In this document: positions 19,657 to 28,240 of the stretch, piece by piece | Position numbering within the stretch: the stretch's first letter is position 1 | Layout of the letters: each line of letters opens with the position of its first letter | Origin: Comamonas halotolerans | GTDB taxonomy: Bacteria; Pseudomonadota; Gammaproteobacteria; Burkholderiales; Burkholderiaceae_C | DNA length: 64,000 nucleotides | Reading direction: 5' to 3' | Assembly (NCBI RefSeq): GCF_030162935.1 | Contig: NZ_JASAUZ010000001.1 | Span: forward strand, 558,001-622,000 | Position numbers and translations under genes: made by a program | Notes under the pieces: generated by a model | What the model was told of the DNA's origin: nothing | Seen by the model: the letters and a program-made list of their open reading frames with translations, nothing else | Databases searched by the model: none

Positions 19657-20337
19657 TTAGCCTCCTGCCATCAACTTTCCTCGAGCATCTGAAGAAGAGT
19701 CTTTCAATAGATTGCGATAAATATGCTCTAGAAAACTGACTGCCCACGCACCTTGGCCTTGCGAACGAAGCACATAGACGCCGCAATTCGGCATAGGCAA
19801 TGCCAACTGATAGCGTCGAAAGGCATCCATTGACAAGCTATCTTGCCAACCAAAGCCTTGTAGTTGCCAAATGAGCATGGCGAACCACATGCCATGACCA
19901 AAGATGACCGTTTCGTGCTGCAGGGTATCGAGCTGGCCACGAAACTCGCTTACGCGCCCGGAAAACTGCGTAAACGACTCTGAATCGCTTCCGTGCTGCA
20001 CAACCGGATCGGCGGCTTCCCAATAGGCATCGACCATAGGCTTACGAAAGTCCACGGACGTTCCATTCACAACACCCGGCGAGAGCGTCACAAATTCATG
20101 CAACAGCGGCAACTCGCTAGGCTCCACCTCCCAGCGTTGGCTGAATGGATGAGCTGTGTCTTTAGCCCGCTCGTAATGGGAGGTAATGATGGCTGACGGG
20201 CGAATGTCCAGCAGGGTAGATAGATCAACTGCTTGTTGTCGCCCCATTGGAGTCAGAGGTATCTGAGCCGGATCATGTGTCACTTCACCTGCGTTGGCAG
20301 CACTTTGTCCGTGTCGGACGATATAGATATCAGGCAT
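19657..20337 (-). CDS. Histidine phosphatase family protein (phosphoglycerate-mutase-like)
   Basis: A 226-residue protein with the N-terminal catalytic motif YIVRHGQSAAN (His8 as phospho-His). A second catalytic His lies in VIFGHGMWFAM (about residue 150), and LTPMGRQQA is the usual follow-on of the first motif. Members act on phosphosugars, phosphoproteins or nucleotides, so the substrate cannot be assigned. It is the gene before the DUF1780-like gene, with 62 bp between them, and the two may be co-transcribed. The location in prophage cargo suggests a moron or defence accessory role, which is inference. Confidence 0.75.
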   Translation of the reverse strand: MPDIYIVRHGQSAANAGEVTHDPAQIPLTPMGRQQAVDLSTLLDIRPSAIITSHYERAKDTAHPFSQRWEVEPSELPLLHEFVTLSPGVVNGTSVDFRKPMVDAYWEAADPVVQHGSDSESFTQFSGRVSEFRGQLDTLQHETVIFGHGMWFAMLIWQLQGFGWQDSLSMDAFRRYQLALPMPNCGVYVLRSQGQGAWAVSFLEHIYRNLLKDSSSDARGKLMAGG

Positions 20338-20608
20338 TGAAAAAGAGCTAGGTAGAACAAGCTGTCAAAAAGTTCGAGCTACAAACGTTGGGCACGCAGT
20401 TTCAGGAAGGCTCCTGTACTGCAGCGTTCTTTGTCTTGAGTATGCAAAACACATAACAAAAAAGCCATCAGTGCGTGTTCATGGGACTTGACGCGAAACA
20501 GGCGAAGCACAGAAAGCACATTCCCCCCTTCGTCCGTTTTTCCAGTGGGGAAATGGGGCCGCAACCAAATCAAACTAGCAGAAGCTAGCCCCGCTCATCG
20601 CAATTGCT

Positions 20609-20851
20609 CTATTTATTCCATTCAGATGGAGATAGCCTCAACCATGGACCAAGAGTGTCGTTCAAGCAGTTGTGGCAAAGGTCTATATCTACTCGCGTCC
20701 CATCACCGATCGCAGAACCCCAACTCGTATCAAAACTAATTTGAATGAAATTGTTGAACCCATCGCCCTCGTTATGCACTGCCTCAGCGCCGCAGCGATC
20801 ACACTGCAACTGAGAAACAAAAGATTCAGGCCTAACATCTTCTATTCGCAT
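20609..20851 (-). CDS. Small CxxC protein of unknown function
   Basis: An 80-residue protein with two Cys pairs, CDRCGAEA and CHNCLND, spaced about 40 residues apart, fitting a single zinc ribbon. It is otherwise acidic and soluble with no helix-turn-helix. It precedes the phosphatase gene by about 270 bp and lies between the cargo block and the phage core. I do not recognise a family beyond the zinc-binding look. Confidence 0.55.
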   Translation of the reverse strand: MRIEDVRPESFVSQLQCDRCGAEAVHNEGDGFNNFIQISFDTSWGSAIGDGTRVDIDLCHNCLNDTLGPWLRLSPSEWNK

Positions 20852-20949
20852 TGCCTATTTCTCCCATCATCATCATCGGCGTTGAGCTTTGTTTTGCACA
20901 GGGAAACCAAACCTTCAGGTTTCCGCTAAGAGATTTTTTGCGTCAAACG

Positions 20950-20975
20950 CCATGTTCAACTTATTCTGGACGTGG
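20950..20975 (-). other. Candidate phage plus-strand origin hairpin
   Basis: An 8-bp stem with two wobble pairs (CCACGTCC / GAACATGG on the minus strand) and a 10-nt AT-rich loop lies about 75 bp beyond the secretin gene end, in the only sizeable gap of the phage core. The minus-strand text CCACGTCCAGAATAA recalls the Ff origin nick region (CCACGTTCTTTAATA). Origins in this position are usual for inoviruses. The assignment is inference. Confidence 0.4.
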
Positions 20976-21051
20976 CATGTGAAGGTTTGTCTATGGTGCT
21001 CACGTTCTCAAAATGTCGGTGGGGAGTGAGACTCTGATTGTGCTGAACAGC

Positions 21052-22344
21052 CTATTCATGCCCATTCATAGTGTTTGAAAGCCCTGAACCAGTGCGCTCC
21101 ACCTGTAGCACCAAAAGTATCTCTGTCCCTGACTTTTCATATCCTTTTGTATGCAAGAAGCTGGGCATGAAAGACAACCCATCGCGGCTGCGGCTCGACT
21201 TGTTTTCTGCAAGACCGCCCAAAACAATCACATCACCATCTTGCAGACCTACCGTCGTCTGCAGCTCTCTCTTGGTCAGCGTTGGACTGTTGTCCACCCC
21301 AGTAGTGGTCTTGATGAAGTCTGAAATCTGCTGACTGATCTCCAACTCAATCACCGTATCACGCACCGTGGGTCGGATGTCAAAGATAACGCCCGAGCTA
21401 CGATACTCAACCGACTGCACAGCTTGGCCAGCGCCTTGCGGAAATGACAAGGCTCCTAGCACCGGTACTTCCTGTCCCACACTGAACACGCCACGCGAAC
21501 CCGACTGGATTCGCAAGGACGGCGATGAAACTATCTTGAAGCGGCTATCTGTCTCCAGCATGGAATACATTGCATCCAAGGCCGTGTTTTTGAGCTGGAT
21601 GAAGTTACCCATGTTGCCCACCGCAGTGCCAATCCCGAGGTTGAGCTTGCCACTCAGCAGGTTTGCCAGCAATCCGAAGGCCGACCCAGACTTATCGGTG
21701 TTGCTGACCTCGTAGACCACACCACGCACCAGCACCTCACCCGTGGCCACATCAACCTGGGGTAACAGTTCTTGCAGCTTCCTAATTTCCGGCTCAGTAC
21801 CTGAAAACAGCAGCACATCAGCATCCTGGTCAATCAACGCTGCAGCTGATCCACTGGGAACATCACCTTCTGGCATGGAGTGCCCAGTTGCCCGAACACT
21901 GCGATTGACCGAGAACGAGCCTTTGAATAATGGGGCCAGCACACGGGCCAAGTAGGACACATCTCGGTAATGTGGCCGATAAAGATGTAAACGAGTTTCT
22001 GGCGGCGGTGCTTCTTCGACTTTGCGCTTACGCACGAAATCAACTCCGCCTTTGCGTTCTACAACGTAGCCCAGACTCTCCAAGAACCCACCCAGAAATG
22101 CTTGCAGATTTCCTTGTCCATTTTTGTAGCGGAATGACACAAGACGTTCATCGGCAAGCACTTCCGGGTCGAGTACATAAGGCGTGTTCAAGGCTTCGCC
22201 ATAGATGAGCTGCAACACTTCGGCTACGTTGGCTGCCCGCATGTCAAAGCTTGCTACTGGAGCTGCGTAGGCAGGCTGTAGCAGGCCCAGGACAAGGTGC
22301 ATTGCAAGGCACGCAGCTACTGCGTAAGAACGAACCGACTTCAT
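21052..22344 (-). CDS. Phage secretin (gene IV-like outer-membrane channel)
   Basis: A 430-residue protein with a signal peptide (SVRSYAVAACLAMHLVLGLL, cut near AYA). Two N-domains follow (RAANVAEVLQLIYGEAL; RLHLYRPHYRDVSYLARVL), then a C-terminal secretin domain with VGQEVPVLGALSF, the central VIFDIRPTV and GDVIVLGGLAENKSS. It should form the outer-membrane pore for virion export. I chose the ATG at 22344, which overlaps the zot stop (ATGA); the longer frame start at 22380 lies inside zot. It is a complete secretin, so the phage need not borrow a host one. Confidence 0.9.
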   Translation of the reverse strand: MKSVRSYAVAACLAMHLVLGLLQPAYAAPVASFDMRAANVAEVLQLIYGEALNTPYVLDPEVLADERLVSFRYKNGQGNLQAFLGGFLESLGYVVERKGGVDFVRKRKVEEAPPPETRLHLYRPHYRDVSYLARVLAPLFKGSFSVNRSVRATGHSMPEGDVPSGSAAALIDQDADVLLFSGTEPEIRKLQELLPQVDVATGEVLVRGVVYEVSNTDKSGSAFGLLANLLSGKLNLGIGTAVGNMGNFIQLKNTALDAMYSMLETDSRFKIVSSPSLRIQSGSRGVFSVGQEVPVLGALSFPQGAGQAVQSVEYRSSGVIFDIRPTVRDTVIELEISQQISDFIKTTTGVDNSPTLTKRELQTTVGLQDGDVIVLGGLAENKSSRSRDGLSFMPSFLHTKGYEKSGTEILLVLQVERTGSGLSNTMNGHE

Positions 22345-23402
22345 GGCTTGCCTCTTGCGCTTGGTTGTGAACCGCTCCAATGAGTGACCCGCTGACCATC
22401 GACTTCACCAACCATCACTGCACCCGCATTCAAGAAGGCCGAGGGATGCTCCAAGCGAATGCGCTTTTCTTGGTTCTCGACCACCACAAAATGCTTTCCT
22501 TGCGCCTGAAAAGTGCCCGCCAAGCGCCAGATATTCGAGACATGGTTACGCTCAGATTGCGCAGAAATAGACTGGCCAACACTGCTAGAGTGGATCTGAA
22601 CTGGTGCTGAGACTATCTTGTCAACTTCACCGTTACTGTTTAGCTGAGTGCGTGTGCCATTGAAAAATCCCAGGATCGTGTGAAGACTCCATCCAAACAG
22701 TGCAATCACGACCAGAACCATGATCCACAGCTTTGGATTGCGCAGCACGTTCTGACGGCTGTCTACCTGCAACTCCTTGCCCGTGCCGCCAGAGTAGCTG
22801 CTGTACAGCGGAAATATCTCAACGTCGTAGCGTTTGTTTTGCACCGACACCCGCCCTTTGGCAGTGAGCTTGTAGCCTTCCCACATTTCTACCCGGTAGG
22901 TTTTTTGCCAACCCAGGGTTTTGATCTTGGTGGTTCGGAACGTGACCTCGACCACCACGCGCAGCGTGCGATGCAGGTCAGTAATGTCTTGCACCATCAG
23001 CACTAAGTCGCAACACACTTTGGTCTCGGGATGCACGAAGTGCCGGTGTTCACGAAAAAAAACCTTGTGCTCTGGCAATAGCTTGCAGTCCGTGCCCCAG
23101 AAGCGCCAAGCCTCATCAATACAGATGATGTCTCCGGGCAAGCAAAAGGTTTCCACATCCTTGCCATGCGGCAAAAAACTGGCTTTGGGCACATCATCGT
23201 TGGTGCAATGCACAACTTTGCCCAATTGCTCCAGCGGCACGCTGAATTTGTCTTGGCAGTAGGCCCGAATGGCATCGCTATCGATGCCGTCCACATTGGT
23301 AACCACACGACGGCCAGCTCGAACAGCCGGCACGATCACCGAGGATACGCATTCATAGGATTTGCCCGACCCCATCAGGCCGGTGTAGGTGTTGATGGGC
23401 AT
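22341..23402 (-). CDS. zot: Zot family virion assembly ATPase (gene I-like)
   Basis: A 353-residue protein. Walker A GLMGSGKS is at residues 8-15, and Walker B is in DIICIDEAWRFWG. A single membrane helix (LWIMVLVVIALFGWSLHTIL) near residues 225-245 is followed by a periplasmic tail of about 105 residues. It is the inner-membrane motor that extrudes filamentous phage and works with the secretin. Zot of CTXphi gave the family its name, but toxin activity should not be assumed. It starts 3 bp after the DUF2523 gene and overlaps the secretin gene by 4 bp. Confidence 0.93.
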   Translation of the reverse strand: MPINTYTGLMGSGKSYECVSSVIVPAVRAGRRVVTNVDGIDSDAIRAYCQDKFSVPLEQLGKVVHCTNDDVPKASFLPHGKDVETFCLPGDIICIDEAWRFWGTDCKLLPEHKVFFREHRHFVHPETKVCCDLVLMVQDITDLHRTLRVVVEVTFRTTKIKTLGWQKTYRVEMWEGYKLTAKGRVSVQNKRYDVEIFPLYSSYSGGTGKELQVDSRQNVLRNPKLWIMVLVVIALFGWSLHTILGFFNGTRTQLNSNGEVDKIVSAPVQIHSSSVGQSISAQSERNHVSNIWRLAGTFQAQGKHFVVVENQEKRIRLEHPSAFLNAGAVMVGEVDGQRVTHWSGSQPSARGKP

Positions 23403-23405
23403 GGC

Positions 23406-23693
23406 TTATCCAATTACAGGCATACGGCGGATGATGAAGCGTGTGGCATACGCCGATACCAACGCTGATATGCCCATTGGCAACTGGAACGCATCCAGAA
23501 AAAACCAAGTACCTGCCGTGATGCCCGACAACGTGCTATTGAGCAAACTGGCATTCGGTAGCAAAGCAGCGATGAACCCCACGAACTCGCTGGTGATGAA
23601 GTACAACGCGAAGAACAGTGCGAACTTGATCAGCAGCGAACGGAAAACCCAGGCTAGAACGGAGTTAAGGGCAGAAAGCAGGATCCCAAACAT
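23406..23693 (-). CDS. DUF2523-type minor coat protein (gene VI-like)
   Basis: A 95-residue hydrophobic protein with three likely membrane helices (FALFFALYFITSEFVGFIAAL; GITAGTWFFLDAF; MGISALVSAYAT). It sits between the adsorption protein and zot, the standard place of gpVI-like proteins annotated as DUF2523. gpVI caps the proximal end of the virion with gpIII. Identification rests on size, topology and place. Confidence 0.78.
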   Translation of the reverse strand: MFGILLSALNSVLAWVFRSLLIKFALFFALYFITSEFVGFIAALLPNASLLNSTLSGITAGTWFFLDAFQLPMGISALVSAYATRFIIRRMPVIG

Positions 23694-23704
23694 GGTTCAT
23701 ACCC

Positions 23705-25066
23705 TCACGCCGACAGCACAATGAACAAAGCCATTGCGGCCCAAGCAAAGGCCATTGCTAATTGCAGAACTTGCTTGTTGTCCTCGATCAGCTTGCAATG
23801 AGCATCCATGACGTGGGTGCCGTACAGCTCTACCGTGGGTCTTGGACAAACCCCTGCATAACCATTTACTTGGAAAGACCGCAGATCGGGAGCTAGTTGC
23901 AAGATGGGATTGGCAATTTGCTGTGCTGTGGGGATGTTCTCCAAACTAGGAGCCCCTATCGCTGGATCAGGGCCTAAATTGACTTGAGAGCTCTCTTGTG
24001 CAGGATTTGTCGTTCCTGAATTTGGGTTTGCTGGTGTAACACCTGGAGCTGCAGGATTTGCTGGTATTCCCCAGGGATGTGGAACTGAGGAGTCAACAGG
24101 GTTTGGCGCAACGAAGTCACGTACTGTGGGGACGTATTCAGGATGGGCTTGCAGCCACGGCTCAACGTCGGCTTTGGTAATTGGATTGGACTGTGGGTAT
24201 GGCAGCCCATCGTAGTCCGGCTGAGATGCTGCCTGCTCCCAGGCTTTGTTTGCCAGCCCAGCAATGATCACTGGATTTAGCTGGGTATCAAGGTCGGAGT
24301 CAGGAATTAACGCTATCGCCTCTTCAACCGTCAAATCAGTTGTGTTGGAGATGCTTGTTTCAGTAGGGAACTCATAAGCCAAACAACTTCCGTTTGAAAG
24401 ATATGTTCCCTGCCCACAGGAATGCTCAGGGCCATCTGCATACAAGTGCGCCTTGCCCCATGCACCACAGGACCAAGTTTTTCCTTCTGCAATCAACTTA
24501 CAGCTTTCAAAGCGCTCTGGAAGCCCTAAGTTCTTTCTCTCCATCGCGCTTACTTGGCTTGCTACCGCTATACCATCACCACCCCAAATACTTTGGCTAA
24601 TCGTCGATACATAACCTTTCCACGCCGGCATTCCAGCCTGCACGCCATTTGATGTATCAAGCCCACTTTGACCATCCGTTAAGAGATCAATATTTCCATC
24701 ATCACGAAAATACCACTCAACCAAAGAATCAATGCCTAACGAAACAGCGTAAGTCACCACTGTCCCAATACCAACGGCCAACGCAAATGATGCCCATGCA
24801 GGAGCAGTTACAGCACCTACAGTGACCGTAGCAGCACCGACAGCAAGCAAGGAAAGTTTGGGAGACATTCGCGCCAAAGTATTCAAAAAACGTGGATCGT
24901 TAGCAGCAAAGCCTCTTCGCTTCATAGCTTCCTGTACTGCACCTGAGACAGCTCTATTTACGTTATCTGGCTGTGCGACTGGAAGTGCTTGTGCGAGCGC
25001 ATTCGTTAAAGGCATCACTGCCAGCGTAATGAAAAAAGCAATCAAGCAGACTTTGAAGAGCTTCAT
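23705..25066 (-). CDS. Adsorption / minor tip protein (gene III-like)
   Basis: A 453-residue secreted protein with an N-terminal signal peptide (VCLIAFFITLAVMPLTNALA). There is a hydrophobic segment near residues 65-105 and an extracellular Cys-rich middle (CKLIAEGKTWSCGAWGKAH, then CGQGTYLSNGSC). A Pro/Asn/Thr-rich linker follows (AAPGVTPANPNSGTTNP), and a C-terminal membrane anchor (LAMAFAWAAMALFIVLSA). This modular plan fits inovirus receptor-binding tip proteins. The receptor is unknown. I chose the ATG at 25066, which overlaps the stop of a 25-codon frame upstream (ATGA). The longer frame to 25153 lacks a good start and runs through that small gene. Confidence 0.75.
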   Translation of the reverse strand: MKLFKVCLIAFFITLAVMPLTNALAQALPVAQPDNVNRAVSGAVQEAMKRRGFAANDPRFLNTLARMSPKLSLLAVGAATVTVGAVTAPAWASFALAVGIGTVVTYAVSLGIDSLVEWYFRDDGNIDLLTDGQSGLDTSNGVQAGMPAWKGYVSTISQSIWGGDGIAVASQVSAMERKNLGLPERFESCKLIAEGKTWSCGAWGKAHLYADGPEHSCGQGTYLSNGSCLAYEFPTETSISNTTDLTVEEAIALIPDSDLDTQLNPVIIAGLANKAWEQAASQPDYDGLPYPQSNPITKADVEPWLQAHPEYVPTVRDFVAPNPVDSSVPHPWGIPANPAAPGVTPANPNSGTTNPAQESSQVNLGPDPAIGAPSLENIPTAQQIANPILQLAPDLRSFQVNGYAGVCPRPTVELYGTHVMDAHCKLIEDNKQVLQLAMAFAWAAMALFIVLSA

Positions 25067-25140
25067 TCCAAACCTTTGATCAACGCCCAGGCACACGCAA
25101 TGCCCCAAGCAAAAATGAACAGATACCAAAGCGATGACAT
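25063..25140 (-). CDS. 25-residue membrane peptide, possible gpVII/gpIX-like minor coat protein
   Basis: A tiny frame starting ATG at 25140. It codes for MSSLWYLFIFAWGIACAWAL plus a short basic-acidic tail, so it is almost all one membrane helix. A GAGG element lies about 7 nt upstream, and its stop overlaps the start of the adsorption gene (ATGA). Inoviruses carry such 25-35 residue coat proteins between the major coat and adsorption genes. It is too short for routine gene finders. Confidence 0.6.
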   Translation of the reverse strand: MSSLWYLFIFAWGIACAWALIKGLE

Positions 25141-25216
25141 TGGCCAGCCTCATTCCTTTAAATGAAACGAGCGGGGTGATCAGGCCCGCCCGGATCGCTC
25201 AATTCAATTAGGTGAC

Positions 25217-25453
25217 TTATCCACCACGAATCCAGCGCAGGGCCATCTTGGCAGCCGTCATGGTTGCGTAGATAGCCGCCAGCACACCGGCCACAGCCAG
25301 CACGGCCGTGATTACGTCATCGGCCTTGAACGCACCGGTGATGGGCGTGAGGTCAATGCCCGTGCTTTGGGCTGCGGCTGTGCCGCTGGCAAGTGCCAGT
25401 GCCGTTGTGGCTGCCACCGTAATGGCGGTCTTAGCATTGAATTGCTTCTTCAT
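25217..25453 (-). CDS. Major coat protein (gene VIII-like)
   Basis: A 78-residue precursor with signal peptide KKQFNAKTAITVAATTALAL, cut near TAAAQ. The mature protein is about 50 residues: a short amphipathic N-terminus, one membrane helix ([20 protein letters not shown]) and a basic C-terminus (KMALRWIRGG). This is exactly the gpVIII plan, with the basic end facing the DNA. I chose the ATG at 25453 because AAAGGA lies about 8 nt upstream; the longer frame to 25510 is not needed. Confidence 0.88.
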   Translation of the reverse strand: MKKQFNAKTAITVAATTALALASGTAAAQSTGIDLTPITGAFKADDVITAVLAVAGVLAAIYATMTAAKMALRWIRGG

Positions 25454-25506
25454 ACGAAGTCCTTTCTTGGGTTGTTGAGCGGGAACCGCCCGCTCGACGG
25501 TGGGCT

Positions 25507-25761
25507 TCACCCGTTACGGATAAGCCGCAAAACTTCACCGACACCTCGCCCGACCAGGAAGAACAGAACAACGACACCGAATCCCAAGCCAAACGCTTGG
25601 GCCACTTCATTGGGGTCTAGCAGAGGGAGCGAATTGCCGCTTTGTTGAAGCATGTGCAGGTCAATTGCAATCTCTTTGCGGTAGGCATCTGGACATTGAG
25701 CAGCTACAGCACTCCCCCAATATCCATGTGGTCCCTCGCAATAAAGAACGTATGCCTGCAT
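25507..25761 (-). CDS. Small phage membrane protein
   Basis: An 84-residue protein with an N-terminal soluble part holding two Cys (LYCEGPHGYWGSAVAAQC), then one membrane helix (AFGLGFGVVVLFFLVGRGVG) and a short basic tail (EVLRLIRNG). It lies between the ssDNA-binding and major coat genes. Similar proteins occur there in other inoviruses and may be minor coats. A firm family name cannot be given. Confidence 0.65.
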   Translation of the reverse strand: MQAYVLYCEGPHGYWGSAVAAQCPDAYRKEIAIDLHMLQQSGNSLPLLDPNEVAQAFGLGFGVVVLFFLVGRGVGEVLRLIRNG

Positions 25762-25778
25762 TCAGATGTTCTCCAAAC

Positions 25779-26105
25779 TTAGTCTTCAACTGCGTCCAGG
25801 GTGTGGTCCACAGGAACAACCATCGTTGTTTCACCTGTGTCCTTGTCTACGGCTCGAAATGGCTTGCGCGTAAAACCACCAAGTAAACAGGCCTGTGTGA
25901 TCGTGTCCCCCTTCTGCCCCAATCGAGTCTTACTACGAATCTCAAGGGTCTGAGGACGGCTGTACTCATCAGCTGCAGGGCAAAGCACCCGCGTATAGCT
26001 TGTGCTTCCATGACGGCGTGTCTCTTCGATACGACCGCGCACAACGACTGTATTGAAAGAATTTTTTGGGGCTGTTTTAGGCTCTGCAGCCACGGTGTTG
26101 CTCAT
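25779..26105 (-). CDS. Phage single-stranded DNA-binding protein (gene V-like)
   Basis: A 108-residue basic, beta-rich protein (NTVVVRGRIEETRRHGSTSY, LEIRSKTRLGQKGDTI) with an OB-fold look. It lies right after the replication initiator, the usual place of the gene V product that coats viral ssDNA. I chose the ATG at 26105 with GGAG 8 nt upstream; a TTG two codons earlier is the alternative. Identification rests on size, charge and position. Confidence 0.7.
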   Translation of the reverse strand: MSNTVAAEPKTAPKNSFNTVVVRGRIEETRRHGSTSYTRVLCPAADEYSRPQTLEIRSKTRLGQKGDTITQACLLGGFTRKPFRAVDKDTGETTMVVPVDHTLDAVED

Positions 26106-26118
26106 AGTCAAATCTCCA

Positions 26119-27306
26119 TCAAGCGGCTAAACGCAATTCGTCCCGGCTGTAGTTGAGTTCAGGACGATTTCTGGCCGGGGCATTGCAGAAACGTCTGTCC
26201 ACGCGTTGCGGCGTGAAGTCATGAATGAGGCTGTCATTCGCAGTGACATGGATGTCAGAAGAGCGCCAAGACACACCAGCGTCCTCAAGCTGTTTACGAT
26301 TACGGAAAAATGTCGAACGCGTGAATTTCGTTCGCATAACGTTTTCGTTTTGGGTACACATGGCCGACCAGAAGCCATACAGCTGTAAACCTCTGGTGCT
26401 GCCATAAACGTTTTCCAAACGAGTCATAACTGCCTGGGTTGTGCGTACTGTTTCCATGGACTGCTTTCCTTCGCGCAGCAGGCGCTCTACTTCTTTGTCA
26501 TGAATCGCTTCCAGGTAGGCATCATTCACCTCGCTCACCAGCGGGTTACGCCCAAAGTCGTACTGGAATTTGTCGGAGTGCACTTCGACCTCAACCCGTA
26601 AGCGGCTGTCGGCCAAGCGTTGCAGTGCCTTAAGCTTTTTTTCTGCGCGCTCAAAATTGCGCAGGTCGTTTTTGCCGTACATGAGTGCGTAGGCTTGTCG
26701 AAAGTAGTTCCGCAGTCGCGCCTTGTCATGCAGGCCGAACTCGGAACCCTTGTGATAGAACTTGACTGTGGTGGTCTTGCCCGGAAAGTACACCGCCATG
26801 TCGTACTTAGCTGCTTTCTTCTGGCGCCTGGGGAAGTTGCGCAGCTGAATGCTGTCGAAGAACTCTTTGCAAGCGGGTTTGGTCAATGCGTAGACATGGG
26901 CTACGTCCGCACGGTGTACTGTCCAGCTCCCGGAGGGTGGGAGGTCAACCTGCAGCAGCTTTTCAACCAAGCAGATAAAGAACGAACACGCCTTTTTGAA
27001 GTCGCTGGGTCCTCCATATACGTTGTGCCCCATCATGGCCTTGTGGACTGAGCCTTCGACCAGGATGTAAGGCTCGCAGGGTGAAAGGCGTGGACGACCG
27101 TTCTTGTCCGTGACCCAATCCTCATACATGGGGCGCACGCTAATACGCGAATCCCAAGAGCCCAGCAATTCTCCGGTGTGCAGTTCATACAGCATCGCGC
27201 CCGTGGCCAAATCGATGCCAGAGCGCAAAACGCACTGCTGCTCAATCGCACGGACGAAAGATTCATCCATGGATGGGCTTTTCAGCTTGAGGGTGTCATA
27301 AGCCAT
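26119..27306 (-). CDS. Replication initiation protein (gene II/X family)
   Basis: A 395-residue protein of the filamentous-phage gene II/X type. YILVEGSVHKAMMGHNVYGG and RADVAHVYAL are family-like motifs, with several conserved Tyr in the middle (for example YDMAVYFPGKTTTVKFYHKG) as candidate nicking tyrosines. It would nick the plus-strand origin and start rolling-circle replication. The ATG at 27306 overlaps the upstream gene by 11 bp, and the ssDNA-binding gene follows 13 bp downstream. Confidence 0.85.
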   Translation of the reverse strand: MAYDTLKLKSPSMDESFVRAIEQQCVLRSGIDLATGAMLYELHTGELLGSWDSRISVRPMYEDWVTDKNGRPRLSPCEPYILVEGSVHKAMMGHNVYGGPSDFKKACSFFICLVEKLLQVDLPPSGSWTVHRADVAHVYALTKPACKEFFDSIQLRNFPRRQKKAAKYDMAVYFPGKTTTVKFYHKGSEFGLHDKARLRNYFRQAYALMYGKNDLRNFERAEKKLKALQRLADSRLRVEVEVHSDKFQYDFGRNPLVSEVNDAYLEAIHDKEVERLLREGKQSMETVRTTQAVMTRLENVYGSTRGLQLYGFWSAMCTQNENVMRTKFTRSTFFRNRKQLEDAGVSWRSSDIHVTANDSLIHDFTPQRVDRRFCNAPARNRPELNYSRDELRLAA

Positions 27307-27622
27307 CTTTTGACTCTTCTCCCGAAGCTAGCGAAATCCTATCCGTAGGACTCTCAGGCGGTGCTACCACGCCCGCCTGAGAAAAAACCTGCTTTGCGAG
27401 TGCTTCGGACGAGTACGTGCGACCTGCGGCTTTCTCCTTGCTCAGGAAGGCCAAAAAATCAAGGTCTAGCGTGCTCGTGGACAAAAGCAGGAGGCCCTCC
27501 AAGCGAATTCGGTTGGAGAGCTCATAGAGGTGCAAATCATTTGCTCGGTCTGGGCGGCGCATCATGGCCGTGACTTGGTCGTGAGCGGCATTGATCCTCT
27601 GGGCAGAAAAGCTGGTGTTCAT
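27296..27622 (-). CDS. Phage hypothetical protein, 108 aa
   Basis: A soluble, mostly helical protein (ANDLHLYELSNRIRLEGLLL) with a polar C-terminus. I do not recognise the family. It overlaps both neighbours (4 bp upstream, 11 bp downstream), so it belongs to the phage early operon with the replication initiator and may help regulate it. Confidence 0.6.
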   Translation of the reverse strand: MNTSFSAQRINAAHDQVTAMMRRPDRANDLHLYELSNRIRLEGLLLLSTSTLDLDFLAFLSKEKAAGRTYSSEALAKQVFSQAGVVAPPESPTDRISLASGEESKDGL

Positions 27623-28239
27623 GCGTCCTGCTCTGCCACGAACTGCATGAGGATCCCTGCAGCTACAGCCAATTGGGAGATTTCGACACTGCAGCCTTCA
27701 CGCTGTAATGCGAGGTCTTCGCTCGTAATTTCAGGTAAGTTCTCAAACGTCTCAAAAGCCGCGTTGGTGCGATCTGCCAACCAGCGTTGGTATTGCTCCA
27801 AAGAAGCTGCGCCATGTGAGTGGCTGTGCGCGAAGCACACAGAACCATCAACGTTCAGCGACGTTCCGCATTTCAAACACATGAAAATCGGGTCTGGTGC
27901 CTGATGACAGAGCTGCTCCAGATTTGTGCTATCGCAGCATGCGCAGCGCAAAGTGCGCTTGCCATTCATGTGCGCTGCCCATGCTTCACGCGGGGTATTC
28001 GCACCAAAGTTTTCGTGTAGATAGTTGAGGTACGTCTCAGGCTGAGACTCGTACCAATCGCAAAGCTGCTGATCGCTAAAGGGTGACTCTTCAGGTTCAG
28101 TCAAAGACTCGCGCTGATCTTGCTGCCCAAGTCTTTCTGAATTAGCACCCGAAGCTTGCAAGCGGCTGTCCTCGCTCCGCTGCGGGCAGGCACTTGCAAT
28201 CTTGGGTGGCTGGTTCTGCATCTGTGGCTTGTCCTGCAT
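27619..28239 (-). CDS. Phage hypothetical protein with zinc ribbon, 206 aa
   Basis: The N-terminal 70 residues are Gln/Ser/Glu-rich and look disordered. The middle carries two Cys pairs (RCACCDSTN and FMCLKCGTS) of a probable zinc ribbon, followed by a His-rich HSHSHG. The C-terminus is helical. I do not recognise the family. It is the second gene of the phage minus-strand operon, 1 bp after the helix-turn-helix gene, and overlaps the next gene by 4 bp (ATGA). DNA binding or regulation is possible. Confidence 0.6.
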   Translation of the reverse strand: MQDKPQMQNQPPKIASACPQRSEDSRLQASGANSERLGQQDQRESLTEPEESPFSDQQLCDWYESQPETYLNYLHENFGANTPREAWAAHMNGKRTLRCACCDSTNLEQLCHQAPDPIFMCLKCGTSLNVDGSVCFAHSHSHGAASLEQYQRWLADRTNAAFETFENLPEITSEDLALQREGCSVEISQLAVAAGILMQFVAEQDA

Positions 28240-28240
28240 C

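Noticed and set aside
20379..20573. 64-codon minus-strand frame before the histidine phosphatase
   Set aside because: No ribosome-binding site, no protein-like pattern. Treated as non-coding.
22341..23402. Zot as a toxin gene
   Set aside because: The protein has the assembly ATPase layout and a phage-operon setting. Toxin activity is not implied by family membership.
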